Positions 32,901 to 44,483 of a DNA stretch of 64,000 nucleotides are shown here, piece by piece. The notes below the pieces were generated by a model. It saw nothing but the letters and a program-made list of their open reading frames with translations, ran no database searches and was not told the origin of the DNA. Source of the stretch: Flavobacterium aquatile LMG 4008 = ATCC 11947 (GTDB lineage Bacteria > Bacteroidota > Bacteroidia > Flavobacteriales > Flavobacteriaceae); contig NZ_JRHH01000005.1 in assembly GCF_000757385.1 (NCBI RefSeq), positions 496,001 to 560,000 on the forward strand, written 5' to 3'. Position 1 is the first letter of the stretch; each line of letters begins with the position of its first letter. Both the position numbers and the translations under genes were made by a program.

Positions 32901-35588
32901 TACTTAGGAAATACTCCAGTTGGATCCATTTTAAATAATTCATCTAGCTTATTAAGTTTAACTCTATTAAATGGCGGATCGGAGGCTTTGGTTACTATTG
33001 CACCTCAAACTATGGTTTATGATCGAATCAAAATTAGATTTGGAGGAGTTGCCGGTGTTTTAGATTTTTTAAGAGTTCACGATATCAATCGAATTGCAAA
33101 TACCGATGTTATTGATGCCGATGCTACCAATACAATAGAAGTTTGCGCAGGCGAAACCATTCAGCTTGAAGTTGTACCGCAAGATTGTGTTAATTTCATT
33201 TGGTATGATGCCGAAGTAGGAGGAAACATTGTTTCAACTGGAACATCATTTACAATTCCTTCAACGTTAGCGCCAGGAACTTACAATTTTTATATTCAAC
33301 CTGTTCGTTACGGATGTGAAACCTTTACTAGAGGAAAAGTTACCGTCATTGTAGGACAAACGACTCCAATAAATGGAATAACTCAAGTTCAAATTAACGG
33401 AAATTCAGTTACCAATATTTGCTCATCAACAGGAAATGTTACCTTGTTAGCGCAATTAAATTCCACATTAACTCTTACCAATCCTATTTTTTATTGGTAT
33501 AGTTTAAACGGGACAACGCAACAATTAATCGCAGGTGAAAGCACCTCTTCATTAGTTCTTACCGGTCTTGCACCAGGAACTTACACTTATTTTGTTGGAG
33601 TTAGTTCTGATGAATTTTGTCAAACTGCTCAAGGAGATCGAACACAGGTGACATTTACTATTTTACCTTTTTCACAACCTTCAGATATTGTAGCCGATGA
33701 TGTTTTAATATGTTCGGCTGTAGATGCCGTTGTAATTCCAACGAGTTCACTTACAAATCCGCAGTTCTTTTGGTTTTTTGCTAATGATGCTACGCAACCG
33801 ATTGTAAGTGGAAGTACAGTTGGAGGAATCACTTATACAATAGCTTCCAACGGAACTTTAACTGTTTCAGGACTTACAATTTCTGGCGGACCATATACGT
33901 ATTATGTTGGATTAACCTCAGATGTGAGTTGTTTAAACTTAGCTGGGAACTTTAAGCCAGTAGTAATTTCAGTTGGAAGTGGAACTACACCAACAACAAC
34001 CGATTCAACTCAAACTTTCTGTCAAAGTACTAATCCAACCATTGCTGATATTCAGGTGAACGAACCAAACGTAACTTGGTACAATTCGCAAACATCAACA
34101 ACAGCTTTGGCTTCGACTGATGCTTTAGTAAATGGAACAATATATTATGGTTCGATAACAGATGCTTTTGGTTGTGTGAGTTCAGTAAGATTAGAAGTAA
34201 CCATTTCAATTTCAAATGGAACTACGCCTACAACAACTGCTACAACACAAACATTTTGTCAAAGTACTAATCCAACCATTGCTGATATTCAGGTGAACGA
34301 ACCAAATGTTACTTGGTACAATTCTCAAACGTCAACAACATCTTTAGCTTCGACTGATGCTTTAGTGAACGGCGCAATTTATTATGGTTCGATAACGGAT
34401 GCCTTTGGTTGTGTGAGTTCAGTTCGATTAGAAGTAACCATTTCAATTTCAAATGGAACAACGCCAACAACAACTGCTTCAACTCAAACATTCTGTCAAA
34501 GCGCTAGTCCAACAATTGCTGATATTCAGGTGAACGAACCAAACGTAACTTGGTACAATTCGCAAACATCAACAACAGCTTTGGCTTCGACTGATGCTTT
34601 AGTAAATGGAACAATATATTATGGTTCGATAATTGATGGTTTTGGTTGTGCAAGTTCAATTCGATTAGAGGTGACCATTGATTTCACAGATGAAGCTGCT
34701 GCAACAATTACTGGTGGCTCAACCGAAGAATGTTCTTTAAATGAAATTACCTACACAGCAACTACTGGAATGACCAATTATATTTGGACAGTTTCTAACG
34801 GAACAATAACTTCTGGCGGATTAACTACAGACGATTTTGTAACCGTTTCCTGGCCAACCGTTGGCGCTGCCTCTATTAGTGTAACCTTTGATAACAATTG
34901 TGGACTTCCAAGTAGCGCTACATTAAATTTAGATGTTGTGGTTTGTTCCGATTTGACTATCACTAAAACTGTAGATAATGCAACGCCATCCATTGATGAT
35001 AATGTAACTTTTACAATTACGGTTAATAATGTAGGAAGTAGTCAATTATCAGATATTGTTGTAAACGATCTTTTACAATCGGGTTATCAATTTGTAAGTG
35101 CAACTCCATCTGTTGGAACCTATAACAATTTAAATGGTGTTTGGACTATTCCAGTAATTAATGCAAATGAAAGTGCTACACTTATTGTAGTTGCTAAAGT
35201 GTTACCAACCGGAGATTATTCAAATACAGCTACAATTATCTCTTCAACTCCAATAGATTCTGATGTAACGAATAACGTGGCAGGAATTTCTACCGAACCA
35301 ATTTGTCTATTAGTTTACAACGAATTTAGTCCGAATAATGACGGTGCAAATGAGTTTTTTATTATTGATTGTATCGAAAATTATCCAAACAGTAAATTGG
35401 AAGTATTTAATAGATATGGTGTCTTAGTTTACACAAAAAATAAATATATAAATGATTGGGATGGAACCGCAAATGTTTCTGGTACTGTAAATAAAGATGA
35501 TAAACTACCAACAGGAACGTATTATTATATTCTTGATTTGGGTGAAAATGATGTAAAGAAAAACGGCTGGCTTTCAATTGTAAGATAA
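29925..35588 (+). CDS. Giant T9SS type B cargo protein (gliding-motility-associated C-terminal domain)
   Basis: 1,887 residues. A signal peptide ends about residue 35 (QPIIAQ); start at 29925 or, three codons later, 29934. Large beta-rich N-terminal repeats follow (two copies of a fold containing AIDNDLTTKA/VIDSDVNNFS-like motifs), then several Ig-like units (VNWYSQPVGG, ITWYDSNGN, FIWYDAEVGG). Three nearly identical 79-residue repeats lie at about 1353-1588, then a DUF11-type domain (LTITKTVDNATPSIDDNVTF). The end, FSPNNDGANEFFIIDC to GTYYYILDLG, is the type B sorting domain recognised by T9SS. It is probably a surface adhesin or matrix protein, co-transcribed with PorP/SprF and OmpA partners. 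Confidence 0.88.
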   Translation: MLLMKLIITKIRKVDLNCFVLLLFFLFQSQPIIAQSIPINASIISNQNEVDVATNAIDNDLTTKADVRASTGVLLGIGAYSGFLELEFPSTLPANTTSYVKIDTDDNILPALLGGSLGGLLSDVLGSVLIGNQEFTVQAKNVNTVVLEGNSQIANSFANNNLRIVINSQNEYFIALTPSLPYNRIRLTNRVGSLLGLGNVKRLGVYGAFYVENPDVCGSASYTSFDGAGLNLDLLGLGGAGVTNPHHVIDSDVNNFSHLSLGVIAIAGSINQTVYFDGLSQSSDQFLIRLKVDPSLLALGVANNIQIIGYNNLTVVQSANLNSLLNLDLLTLLQGNQIATIPFAPNAPVNRIMVQYNSLLNVQLTQSLDLYDIKRVPPPPTISDAFTLNPVICSGAAASLVAETITDTVINWYSQPVGGVLLATTNSGQPFVTGILTENTTFYAAAKRATCPEESLRIKIDVEVTDIPIASDIIINSNIDACNGFAVLSPSSTIGGAIFRYYKDQLKTQEITSGYAGDLGVTYVVNSTTGQLTISGLTAVGSPYNYYISLSVNGCENAINTLKEVIVTYSSGLTLNVSSTIEGCGSVNLADAILNFDTSSNIQYQFFDSSNNPISLDAATNITTSGIYSIQSLSLLGGCSSLVVQVNAVVNPIPTLTIPNSNLVVDLGNSATLIATSNSPITWYDSNGNALPSNIAGPFSATGTYAFTAVANNGFCTAIGTIFVTIVDTANCPTITQRVYADTQSWSSILTGGVFDQNNAIDDNPQTFSTIVTGLGLLGIGTTWQTLQWNTTVAAGTPLNVKLGSQYSGLIVAGAYSIVGTKRNSSGVPIDIGAIQPVSGTLLNLLPGENSFEFTFVPSDNTGPKDYDGVRIIVGSIASVAQNIKVYEVYYDTTITQANCALGDVEDVFSGAVDLGIGVATVTVGVDNPYDAVDASLTSYATMYSGAGILAAADLTVSFTTPTLIGESIQIIMSRPSTILDLNLLTGFSIQMYLGNTPVGSILNNSSSLLSLTLLNGGSEALVTIAPQTMVYDRIKIRFGGVAGVLDFLRVHDINRIANTDVIDADATNTIEVCAGETIQLEVVPQDCVNFIWYDAEVGGNIVSTGTSFTIPSTLAPGTYNFYIQPVRYGCETFTRGKVTVIVGQTTPINGITQVQINGNSVTNICSSTGNVTLLAQLNSTLTLTNPIFYWYSLNGTTQQLIAGESTSSLVLTGLAPGTYTYFVGVSSDEFCQTAQGDRTQVTFTILPFSQPSDIVADDVLICSAVDAVVIPTSSLTNPQFFWFFANDATQPIVSGSTVGGITYTIASNGTLTVSGLTISGGPYTYYVGLTSDVSCLNLAGNFKPVVISVGSGTTPTTTDSTQTFCQSTNPTIADIQVNEPNVTWYNSQTSTTALASTDALVNGTIYYGSITDAFGCVSSVRLEVTISISNGTTPTTTATTQTFCQSTNPTIADIQVNEPNVTWYNSQTSTTSLASTDALVNGAIYYGSITDAFGCVSSVRLEVTISISNGTTPTTTASTQTFCQSASPTIADIQVNEPNVTWYNSQTSTTALASTDALVNGTIYYGSIIDGFGCASSIRLEVTIDFTDEAAATITGGSTEECSLNEITYTATTGMTNYIWTVSNGTITSGGLTTDDFVTVSWPTVGAASISVTFDNNCGLPSSATLNLDVVVCSDLTITKTVDNATPSIDDNVTFTITVNNVGSSQLSDIVVNDLLQSGYQFVSATPSVGTYNNLNGVWTIPVINANESATLIVVAKVLPTGDYSNTATIISSTPIDSDVTNNVAGISTEPICLLVYNEFSPNNDGANEFFIIDCIENYPNSKLEVFNRYGVLVYTKNKYINDWDGTANVSGTVNKDDKLPTGTYYYILDLGENDVKKNGWLSIVR
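33981..34691 (+). repeat. Three 237-bp tandem repeats inside the T9SS cargo gene
   Basis: Copies begin at 33981, 34218 and 34455, exactly 237 bases (79 codons) apart. Each encodes TPTTT, QTFCQS, PTIADIQVNEPNVTWYNS and ALVNG followed by IYYGSI. Long stretches are identical at the nucleotide level, so duplication or gene conversion is recent. The third copy diverges near its end. Confidence 0.92.
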
Positions 35589-35642
35589 TCTTTTTCAAAT
35601 TTTTTACTCAATATAAAATTATTAAATCTAAAATTTATAAGT

Positions 35643-36575
35643 ATGAAACTAGATATAAAACTAAAAATAAGTGCAGTTCTGTTGATGGGTTTATCAGTAA
35701 TTACAAATGTAAGCGCACAACAAAATCCCGAATACACACAATATATGTACAACACAATGACCGTAAATCCTGGATATGCTGGTTCTGTGGGTACTTTGGA
35801 AGCTGTTCTTTTACATCGCTCACAATGGGTAGGGATTGAAGGCGCACCAACAACACAATCTTTTACAGCACACTCACCTTTGGCCAATGAACGAATTGGT
35901 TTAGGATTAAGTATCATTAATGATAAACTGGGACCTTCAAATGAGTTGAATTTAGAGGGTAATTTTGCTTACACAATCAATTTTACAAGAGAGAAAAAAT
36001 TAGCTTTCGGATTAAAAGCTGGTGTTAGAAAACTTGACGTTGACTGGACAAAAGGACGCTACAACGATCCAACCGATGCATTGTTAAATTCAAATATTAG
36101 TAACGAAATAAAACCATCTGTTGGTGCAGGATTATTTTATTATTCCGATAAATGGTATCTGGGTGCATCGGTGCCTAATTTTATTCGCGGTAATTATTAT
36201 GATGATATTCAAGAATCTGTAGATATTGATCGATTGCATTATTACTTTATTGGTGGATATGTTTTTGACTTGTCTAGCGCATTAAAATTTAAACCTGCAT
36301 TTCTTGTAAAAGCAGTATCTGGTGCACCTCTGTATTATAATGCCTCTTTAAATTTTTTAATTCAAGAAAAATTAACACTTGGTGCATCCTACCAAGTTGA
36401 TGATTCTGTAAGTGCATTGGCTGGTTTTCAAATATCTAATAGTTTCTACATTGGATATTCATTTGATTACACAGTCACTGAACTAAATAAATACAACGAT
36501 GGTTCGCACGAAATCATTCTGCGTTATCAATTTCAAAAGAAATCACTTCAAATTCGATCTCCACGTTTCTACTAA
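35643..36575 (+). CDS. PorP/SprF-family outer-membrane protein
   Basis: 310 residues with a signal peptide ending NVSAQ. The mature start QQNPEYTQYMYNTMTVNPGYAGS is the hallmark of the PorP/SprF family, followed by HRSQWVGIEGAP and alternating beta strands of an outer-membrane barrel. These proteins accompany type B T9SS cargo and are needed for its secretion or surface attachment, as SprF is for SprB. It lies 54 bases after the cargo gene with no terminator between, so it is probably the dedicated partner. Confidence 0.93.
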   Translation: MKLDIKLKISAVLLMGLSVITNVSAQQNPEYTQYMYNTMTVNPGYAGSVGTLEAVLLHRSQWVGIEGAPTTQSFTAHSPLANERIGLGLSIINDKLGPSNELNLEGNFAYTINFTREKKLAFGLKAGVRKLDVDWTKGRYNDPTDALLNSNISNEIKPSVGAGLFYYSDKWYLGASVPNFIRGNYYDDIQESVDIDRLHYYFIGGYVFDLSSALKFKPAFLVKAVSGAPLYYNASLNFLIQEKLTLGASYQVDDSVSALAGFQISNSFYIGYSFDYTVTELNKYNDGSHEIILRYQFQKKSLQIRSPRFY

Positions 36576-36586
36576 AAAATTAAGTT

Positions 36587-38521
36587 ATGAAAAAAATAGT
36601 TATACTAAGTTTATTGTTGTGTTTTACATCGGTTTTTTCGCAATCCAAATTAAAGAAAGCAGACAAACTTTTTAAAGAGCTTGCCTACATGGATGCAGCA
36701 AAAGCCTACGATGAATATCTTGAAAATGAAAAAAAACCTTCGATTCAAACGCTAAAACATGCTGGCGATGCTTACTATCATATTGACGACAATAGAAATG
36801 CATTACAATGGTATCAAAAATTGTATGATATTCAAGGAAATACAATGAGTGATGATTATTTTCTAAAGTACATTCAGTCTATGAAAGGCGTTATGGATTA
36901 TGACAAAGCCGATAAATTAACTAGAGAATATCTGACTAAAAAAGATGATAAAAACCAAATTGAACGTTACTTATATCAGTTCAAGTACAACGATAGTTTG
37001 TCTAAAACTAAACCATTGTACGCATTAAAAAACCTTGATATAAATACAAATAAATCAGAATTTGGGACAGCATTTTACGGAACTCAGATAATTTTTGCAT
37101 CGACTAAAGACACTACTAAATTAACTACAAATTTGTACAAATGGAACAATCAACCGTTTCTTAATTTGTATGTAGGAGAGCGCAATGTTAATGATGGAAA
37201 TATTTACAACGACAACTTATTTCTTAAAAATGTAATGACTAAATACCATGAAGCAACCGCTACTTTTTCTGCCGATTTAAAAACAATTTATTACACTACA
37301 AATATTGTTGTCAATAAAAAATTGACACTTGATGAATCGCGAACTAATAATTTTCACATAATTAAAGGTCAAATTGAAGAAGGAAAATTAGTAAAACCTG
37401 AGAGTGTTTTCTTTAATAGTAAAAATTATTCTAATGGACATCCGTCACTAAGTGAAGATGGTCGATGGCTGTTTTTTGCATCTGATATGCCCGGAGGATT
37501 TGGTGAAACCGATTTATATGTGGTTCAAATTGCCGAAGATGGAACGATGGGAACACCACAAAATCTCGGACCAACAATCAATACTTTAGGAAACGAATTG
37601 TTTCCTTATTTTAAAAATGGAATTTTATACTTTTCATCCGATGGACATTACGGTTGGGGTGATTTAGATGTTTATCAAAGTACTTTTTTAGGAAAAATGA
37701 AATTTACAACGCCTAAAAATTTGGGTTCACCAATCAATAGTAATAAAGACGATTTCGCTTATATTGTAGATTCAACCGATACTTTTGGCTATGTTTCTTC
37801 TAATAGAGCTTTGGGTAAAGGCGACGATGATATTTACTATTTTACAAAAACAAAACCCGAGTGCAATCAAACTATTTCTGGTAAAGTTACCAATGTAAAA
37901 TCTAAAGCTATTATTGCCGACGCTACAATTTCTGTTTATGATGTTTTTGGAACGTTAATTTTAACAACAAAAACCAATTCCGATGGTACTTACAATTTTA
38001 TTGTTCCTTGTAATACCAAAGTAAAAATTGTCGCTTCTAAAGCCAATCACAGTAATGAAGAAAAGCAAGTTGAAACTAAGAATGTTGATAAAGATGAAAT
38101 TAAAGACATCAACTTTGAATTAAGTAATTACGACGATTTAATTGTTAATGATAAAGGTCAAGAAAAAATTGCTATTAACCCAATTTTCTTCGAATATGAC
38201 AAATCCAACATTACACCACAAGCTGCAATTGAATTGGATAAAGTAGTTTTTGTAATGGAGAAATTTCCAAATGTGAAAATCAAAATCGAATCACATACTG
38301 ATTCACGTGGAAAAGACAGTTACAACATGAAACTTTCTGATGATCGAGCTAAATCGACTCAAACCTATATTTTATCCAAAGGAATTGATGCTTCTCGAGT
38401 GGAAAGCGCAATAGGATTTGGCGAAAGCCGATTGACAAATAAATGCAGTAATGGCATAAAATGTACAGAAGAAGAGCATTTTAAAAACAGAAGATCCGAT
38501 TTTATAATTGTTGAAAAATAG
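36587..38521 (+). CDS. OmpA-family protein with TPR, beta-propeller and carboxypeptidase-like domains (PorE-like)
   Basis: 644 residues, signal peptide ending SVFSQ. Domain order: TPR-like helices (about 20-125), WD40/PD40-type beta-propeller (about 140-420; NGHPSLSEDGRWLFFASD, GNELFPYFKNGILYFSSDG), a carboxypeptidase-regulatory-like domain (about 427-510; ISGKVTNVKSKAIIADATI), and a C-terminal OmpA peptidoglycan-binding domain (about 528-644; FFEYDKSNITPQA, SHTDSRGKDSYNMKLSDDRA). This is the architecture of PorE, which anchors T9SS parts to peptidoglycan. It is the third gene of the cargo operon, 11 bases after PorP/SprF. Confidence 0.92.
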   Translation: MKKIVILSLLLCFTSVFSQSKLKKADKLFKELAYMDAAKAYDEYLENEKKPSIQTLKHAGDAYYHIDDNRNALQWYQKLYDIQGNTMSDDYFLKYIQSMKGVMDYDKADKLTREYLTKKDDKNQIERYLYQFKYNDSLSKTKPLYALKNLDINTNKSEFGTAFYGTQIIFASTKDTTKLTTNLYKWNNQPFLNLYVGERNVNDGNIYNDNLFLKNVMTKYHEATATFSADLKTIYYTTNIVVNKKLTLDESRTNNFHIIKGQIEEGKLVKPESVFFNSKNYSNGHPSLSEDGRWLFFASDMPGGFGETDLYVVQIAEDGTMGTPQNLGPTINTLGNELFPYFKNGILYFSSDGHYGWGDLDVYQSTFLGKMKFTTPKNLGSPINSNKDDFAYIVDSTDTFGYVSSNRALGKGDDDIYYFTKTKPECNQTISGKVTNVKSKAIIADATISVYDVFGTLILTTKTNSDGTYNFIVPCNTKVKIVASKANHSNEEKQVETKNVDKDEIKDINFELSNYDDLIVNDKGQEKIAINPIFFEYDKSNITPQAAIELDKVVFVMEKFPNVKIKIESHTDSRGKDSYNMKLSDDRAKSTQTYILSKGIDASRVESAIGFGESRLTNKCSNGIKCTEEEHFKNRRSDFIIVEK

Positions 38522-38543
38522 AAGTTAATTTTGTTAGTAATAA

Positions 38544-38577
38544 GACCACTCCGAAAAGAGTGGTTTTGTTTTTTTTA
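38544..38577 (+). terminator. Terminator of the T9SS cargo operon
   Basis: ACCACTC (38545-38551) pairs with GAGTGGT (38558-38564), followed by a long T-rich tract. Confidence 0.85.
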
Positions 38578-38607
38578 TAAACTAATTTTACTATTTTTAG
38601 AGTGTGA

Positions 38608-41299
<2,692 letters not shown>

Positions 41300-41983
41300 A
41301 TGAAACAATTACTTCACAAAAAAGATATTTTAGAAATTGTAACCTACAGTTTTTTCATTTTGTCCACAATTGAGATTACTGGCGAATTTTTGTACAATGA
41401 CTTTTTAATTTCACTCACTAAACCATTATTACTACCGTTATTACTTTTTTTATATTGGTATAATTCAGATCAAGTTTCTAAAGTTTACATCATTGCATTG
41501 GTGCTCAACTGGTGTGCAAATGTTTTATTTCTTTCGGTAGTTTCAAATTTAATTTTTATTGCTACTATATTATTTATGCTTAGCCGATTTTTTATTTTGC
41601 TTACAGTTTACGAAAAACTTAAAGAGCTTAATTTAATCCCTATAATTATTGGTTCTATTCCTTTTTTATTTTTATTTACCTATCTGATTTATTTAATTTA
41701 CGACGAGATTTTCGGTTCAACCGTTCCAATTGTTTTTCTTCAATGTTTAATTATGTCAATTATTGGCGGTTTTTCTTTAGGAAATTATATGATGAAAAAT
41801 GATGAAGCGAGTAAATATCTGCTGGTTTGTTCTTTGTGTTTTGCACTTAATATCTTTGCTTTGGGTGTAAAATACTATTACCTTGATTTAGGATTTCTTA
41901 AACCAGTTTCTATGATTTTTTTCCTTTCTGGTCATTTTATCTTTCTTCGTTTTGTAGTGATTTCAGAAAGAGAGAAATTATAG
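41300..41983 (+). CDS. YhhN-like membrane protein 2
   Basis: 227 residues, about eight helices, a paralogue of its neighbours with SLTKPLLLPLLLFLYW, matching the YhhN KPLL motif. The conserved GD that should follow reads ANVLFL here (NWCANVLFL), so a catalytic Asp may be missing. The start codon directly follows the previous stop, so the two genes are co-translated or at least co-transcribed. Function is inferred from family pattern only. Confidence 0.65.
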   Translation: MKQLLHKKDILEIVTYSFFILSTIEITGEFLYNDFLISLTKPLLLPLLLFLYWYNSDQVSKVYIIALVLNWCANVLFLSVVSNLIFIATILFMLSRFFILLTVYEKLKELNLIPIIIGSIPFLFLFTYLIYLIYDEIFGSTVPIVFLQCLIMSIIGGFSLGNYMMKNDEASKYLLVCSLCFALNIFALGVKYYYLDLGFLKPVSMIFFLSGHFIFLRFVVISEREKL

Positions 41984-42050
41984 CGTAATTATCTAAAAAT
42001 AAATACGTTATAAGTGTTAATTTTATTTTTTATTTTCGTAAATTTATCAA

Positions 42051-42749
42051 ATGAATTTAGAAATAAAAAACTGTACCGTTAAAATTATTACAATAATGTA
42101 TTTTTTAAATGCAGTTATTGAGATTTTAGCAGAGACTTTTTCTTTTAAAATTGTTATACTTATTTCAAAACCATTAATACCATTATTGTTAATGATTTTG
42201 TATTATTATTCATCAACTAAAAGAAATAAATTATTTTTTGTAATTCTATTTTTGTCTTTGGTAACCAACTTGTTTTTTATACCTAATAGCAAAGAGTATC
42301 TATTTTATGGATTGATTGCTTATACTGTTCATAGAATTCTACTGCTAATTCTAATTTTCAAAATAGTGAGAATTAAAGATTATGTTCCATTTTTCCTTTC
42401 AACATTACCACTCGGATTTATTTTTTTCTTTTTGATAACATCTTCAGATATTCCTGAAAACTCCTATTATTTGATTGTTTTTCAAAGTATTATGGCGGCT
42501 GTTCTTGGCGGTATTGCCATTGCAAGTTATTCAGTAAACGACTCAAAGCAAAATTCTTTATTACTTATAAGTGTTATTTTGTTCCTAGGATTGCAATTAG
42601 TTGTTTATATTGAAAGATACTTCTTAGCCGAATTTAATTCTTTTTGCCTACGACCACTTGCAATGACTCTTAATGTTTGTGCTTTTTATATTTTCTATAA
42701 ATTTGTAATCGCTTCTGAAAAGGAAAAGAAAAAACTAAACAATAATTGA
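42051..42749 (+). CDS. YhhN-like membrane protein 3
   Basis: 232 residues, about eight helices, with LISKPLIPLLLMILYYYSS matching the KPLL motif of the two preceding genes. The GD position reads TNLFFI (LVTNLFFI), again without Asp. A 67-base gap separates it from paralogue 2. Its 3' end overlaps the convergent phosphatase gene by 15 bases. Confidence 0.65.
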   Translation: MNLEIKNCTVKIITIMYFLNAVIEILAETFSFKIVILISKPLIPLLLMILYYYSSTKRNKLFFVILFLSLVTNLFFIPNSKEYLFYGLIAYTVHRILLLILIFKIVRIKDYVPFFLSTLPLGFIFFFLITSSDIPENSYYLIVFQSIMAAVLGGIAIASYSVNDSKQNSLLLISVILFLGLQLVVYIERYFLAEFNSFCLRPLAMTLNVCAFYIFYKFVIASEKEKKKLNNN

Positions 42750-43649
42750 TTTTCCTTGCGATGCTACTTGTTTGTCATTGGTTAAATAAAAGTCAATTCG
42801 CCCAAGATTTAAACCGTAGCATCCGACCTGATTAATTAAAACTTCTTTTCCTTCAAGGTTTTTTTCAATCACTGGTTTGTCTAAAAAGGTGTGAGTATGT
42901 CCACCAATAATTAAATCGATATCTTTAGTTTTTTGGGCAAGAAAAATGTCACTAGGTTTATTTGGTTCGTCCTTGTATTTAAATCCAAGGTGTGACAAAC
43001 ATATTACAAGATCACATTTTTGTTCTGTTTTTAAAACTCTTGCCATGTCAGTTGCAACTTCAATCGGATTATTGTAAACTGTCTCCTTATAGTTTTTCTT
43101 GTCTACTAAACCATCCAGTTCAATTCCGAGACCAAAAATTCCAACTTTTATTCCATCAACATGTTTTATAGTGTAAGGTTTTACGTGAGAATCTAAAACA
43201 GTATTTTTAAAATCATAATTTGCCGATACAAATTCGAATTTAGCATTTGGTAATTGCGAATAGAAACCATCAATTCCGTTGTCAAAATCATGGTTTCCTA
43301 AAGTTGAAACATCGTACTTCATCATGCTCATTAACTTAAACTCCAATTCACCACCATAATAATTAAAGTAAGGTGTTCCTTGAAAAATATCGCCAGCGTC
43401 AAGCAATAAAACATTTTTGTTTTCTTTTCTAATAGACTCAATTAATGCAGCGCGTCTTGCAACGCCTCCCATATTTGCATTTCTGGGATGATCTGCAGGA
43501 AAAGGATCTATATAACTGTGAACATCATTAGTATGTAAAATAGTGATATGCTTTAAATCGGATGAAGTAAAACTGCTTAAAGAAAATCCTGCAATTCCTA
43601 ATAAAGCCGAACTTGCTGCTGTATTTTTTATAAAATCTCTTCTTTTCAT
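42735..43649 (-). CDS. 5'-nucleotidase metallophosphatase domain, Tat-exported
   Basis: 304 residues starting with a twin-arginine signal (MKRRDFIKNTAASSALLG). The metallophosphoesterase motifs of UshA-type 5'-nucleotidases follow: TILHTNDVHSYIDPF, LLLDAGDIFQGTPYFN, STLGNHDFDNG, ICLSHLGFKYKDE and DLIIGGHTHTFL. The substrate-binding C-terminal domain that normally follows in one chain is absent; it is encoded by the gene immediately upstream in the same operon (five-base gap). The two exported proteins probably act together as one periplasmic nucleotidase. Confidence 0.9.
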   Translation of the reverse strand: MKRRDFIKNTAASSALLGIAGFSLSSFTSSDLKHITILHTNDVHSYIDPFPADHPRNANMGGVARRAALIESIRKENKNVLLLDAGDIFQGTPYFNYYGGELEFKLMSMMKYDVSTLGNHDFDNGIDGFYSQLPNAKFEFVSANYDFKNTVLDSHVKPYTIKHVDGIKVGIFGLGIELDGLVDKKNYKETVYNNPIEVATDMARVLKTEQKCDLVICLSHLGFKYKDEPNKPSDIFLAQKTKDIDLIIGGHTHTFLDKPVIEKNLEGKEVLINQVGCYGLNLGRIDFYLTNDKQVASQGKSIIV

Positions 43650-43654
43650 GACGA

Positions 43655-44434
43655 TTATTCTTTAATTATTCTTTTGTTGGAGTTAATTTTTAAGGTATCA
43701 ACATCTTTAAAATAATCAATAAGGATGTTTCTTAGTTTGTAATCTAAATCGGTGCGTTTAATTCCTTTTTTGAAAAACGTCATATTATCGCCACCATTTG
43801 CCAAATAATCGTTAGTAACAACTTGATAAATTGTGTTATTTTCTAAAGGTTTTCCTTGAATTAAAATATCTTTTGCAACTCCATTTGATCCAATCGTAAA
43901 TTGAATTCCCGACAAAGGATGTGGTTTTTTCTCAGAAATTAAGTAATTTACCATTTCCAAAATTTGTTCACCTTTTAAAGCAATAACTGTTGCGCTATTT
44001 TCAAACGGCATCACTTCATAAGCATTTCGAGCGGTAACATTTCCTTTCGGAATAATAGATCGAATTCCGCCGTGATTTAAAATACACATATCCAACGATT
44101 TTTTTTCACGCGATTGAAATACAACGTTACATTTTTCAAAAGTTACATCGGCTAGAAAATTACCAATATTGGTTTGCCATTCACCTTTAGATTTATCAAG
44201 AACTTCAGGAGAATAGGCGAGTGTTGTGCTCAAATCTTTATCGATGTGATCTCTATAAGGTTTAATGTAATTCTCAATTTCGGTAACTTCGGATTGATTA
44301 TTTGTAATACCAATTTTCTTTCCTTCAATTTTAGAAACAGAATATTTGTTATTTCCACATGAAGTAAGAAGTAGAAATGTTAATAATAAAACAAAATGTT
44401 TCAATACAATGCTATAGTTTTTTAGATTTACCAT
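43655..44434 (-). CDS. 5'-nucleotidase C-terminal domain, lipoprotein
   Basis: 259 residues with a lipoprotein signal (LLLTSCGNN, Cys about 26). The rest is the 5'-nucleotidase C-terminal domain, recognised by IGNFLADVTFE, LDMCILNHGGIRSIIPKGNVT, AYEVMPFENSATVIALKG and VVTNDYLANGGDNMTFF. It precedes the metallophosphatase gene on the same strand by five bases, forming a split version of a normally single enzyme with one half lipid-anchored and the other exported folded by Tat. Confidence 0.9.
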   Translation of the reverse strand: MVNLKNYSIVLKHFVLLLTFLLLTSCGNNKYSVSKIEGKKIGITNNQSEVTEIENYIKPYRDHIDKDLSTTLAYSPEVLDKSKGEWQTNIGNFLADVTFEKCNVVFQSREKKSLDMCILNHGGIRSIIPKGNVTARNAYEVMPFENSATVIALKGEQILEMVNYLISEKKPHPLSGIQFTIGSNGVAKDILIQGKPLENNTIYQVVTNDYLANGGDNMTFFKKGIKRTDLDYKLRNILIDYFKDVDTLKINSNKRIIKE

Positions 44435-44483
44435 CAGATATGCGACTAAAATTAATTAAATTTGTAACCCAAGTAAAAGTAGT

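Noticed and set aside
35525..35917. 130-residue minus-strand frame across the cargo/PorP-SprF junction
   Set aside because: It overlaps two strongly supported plus-strand genes and shows no known domain.
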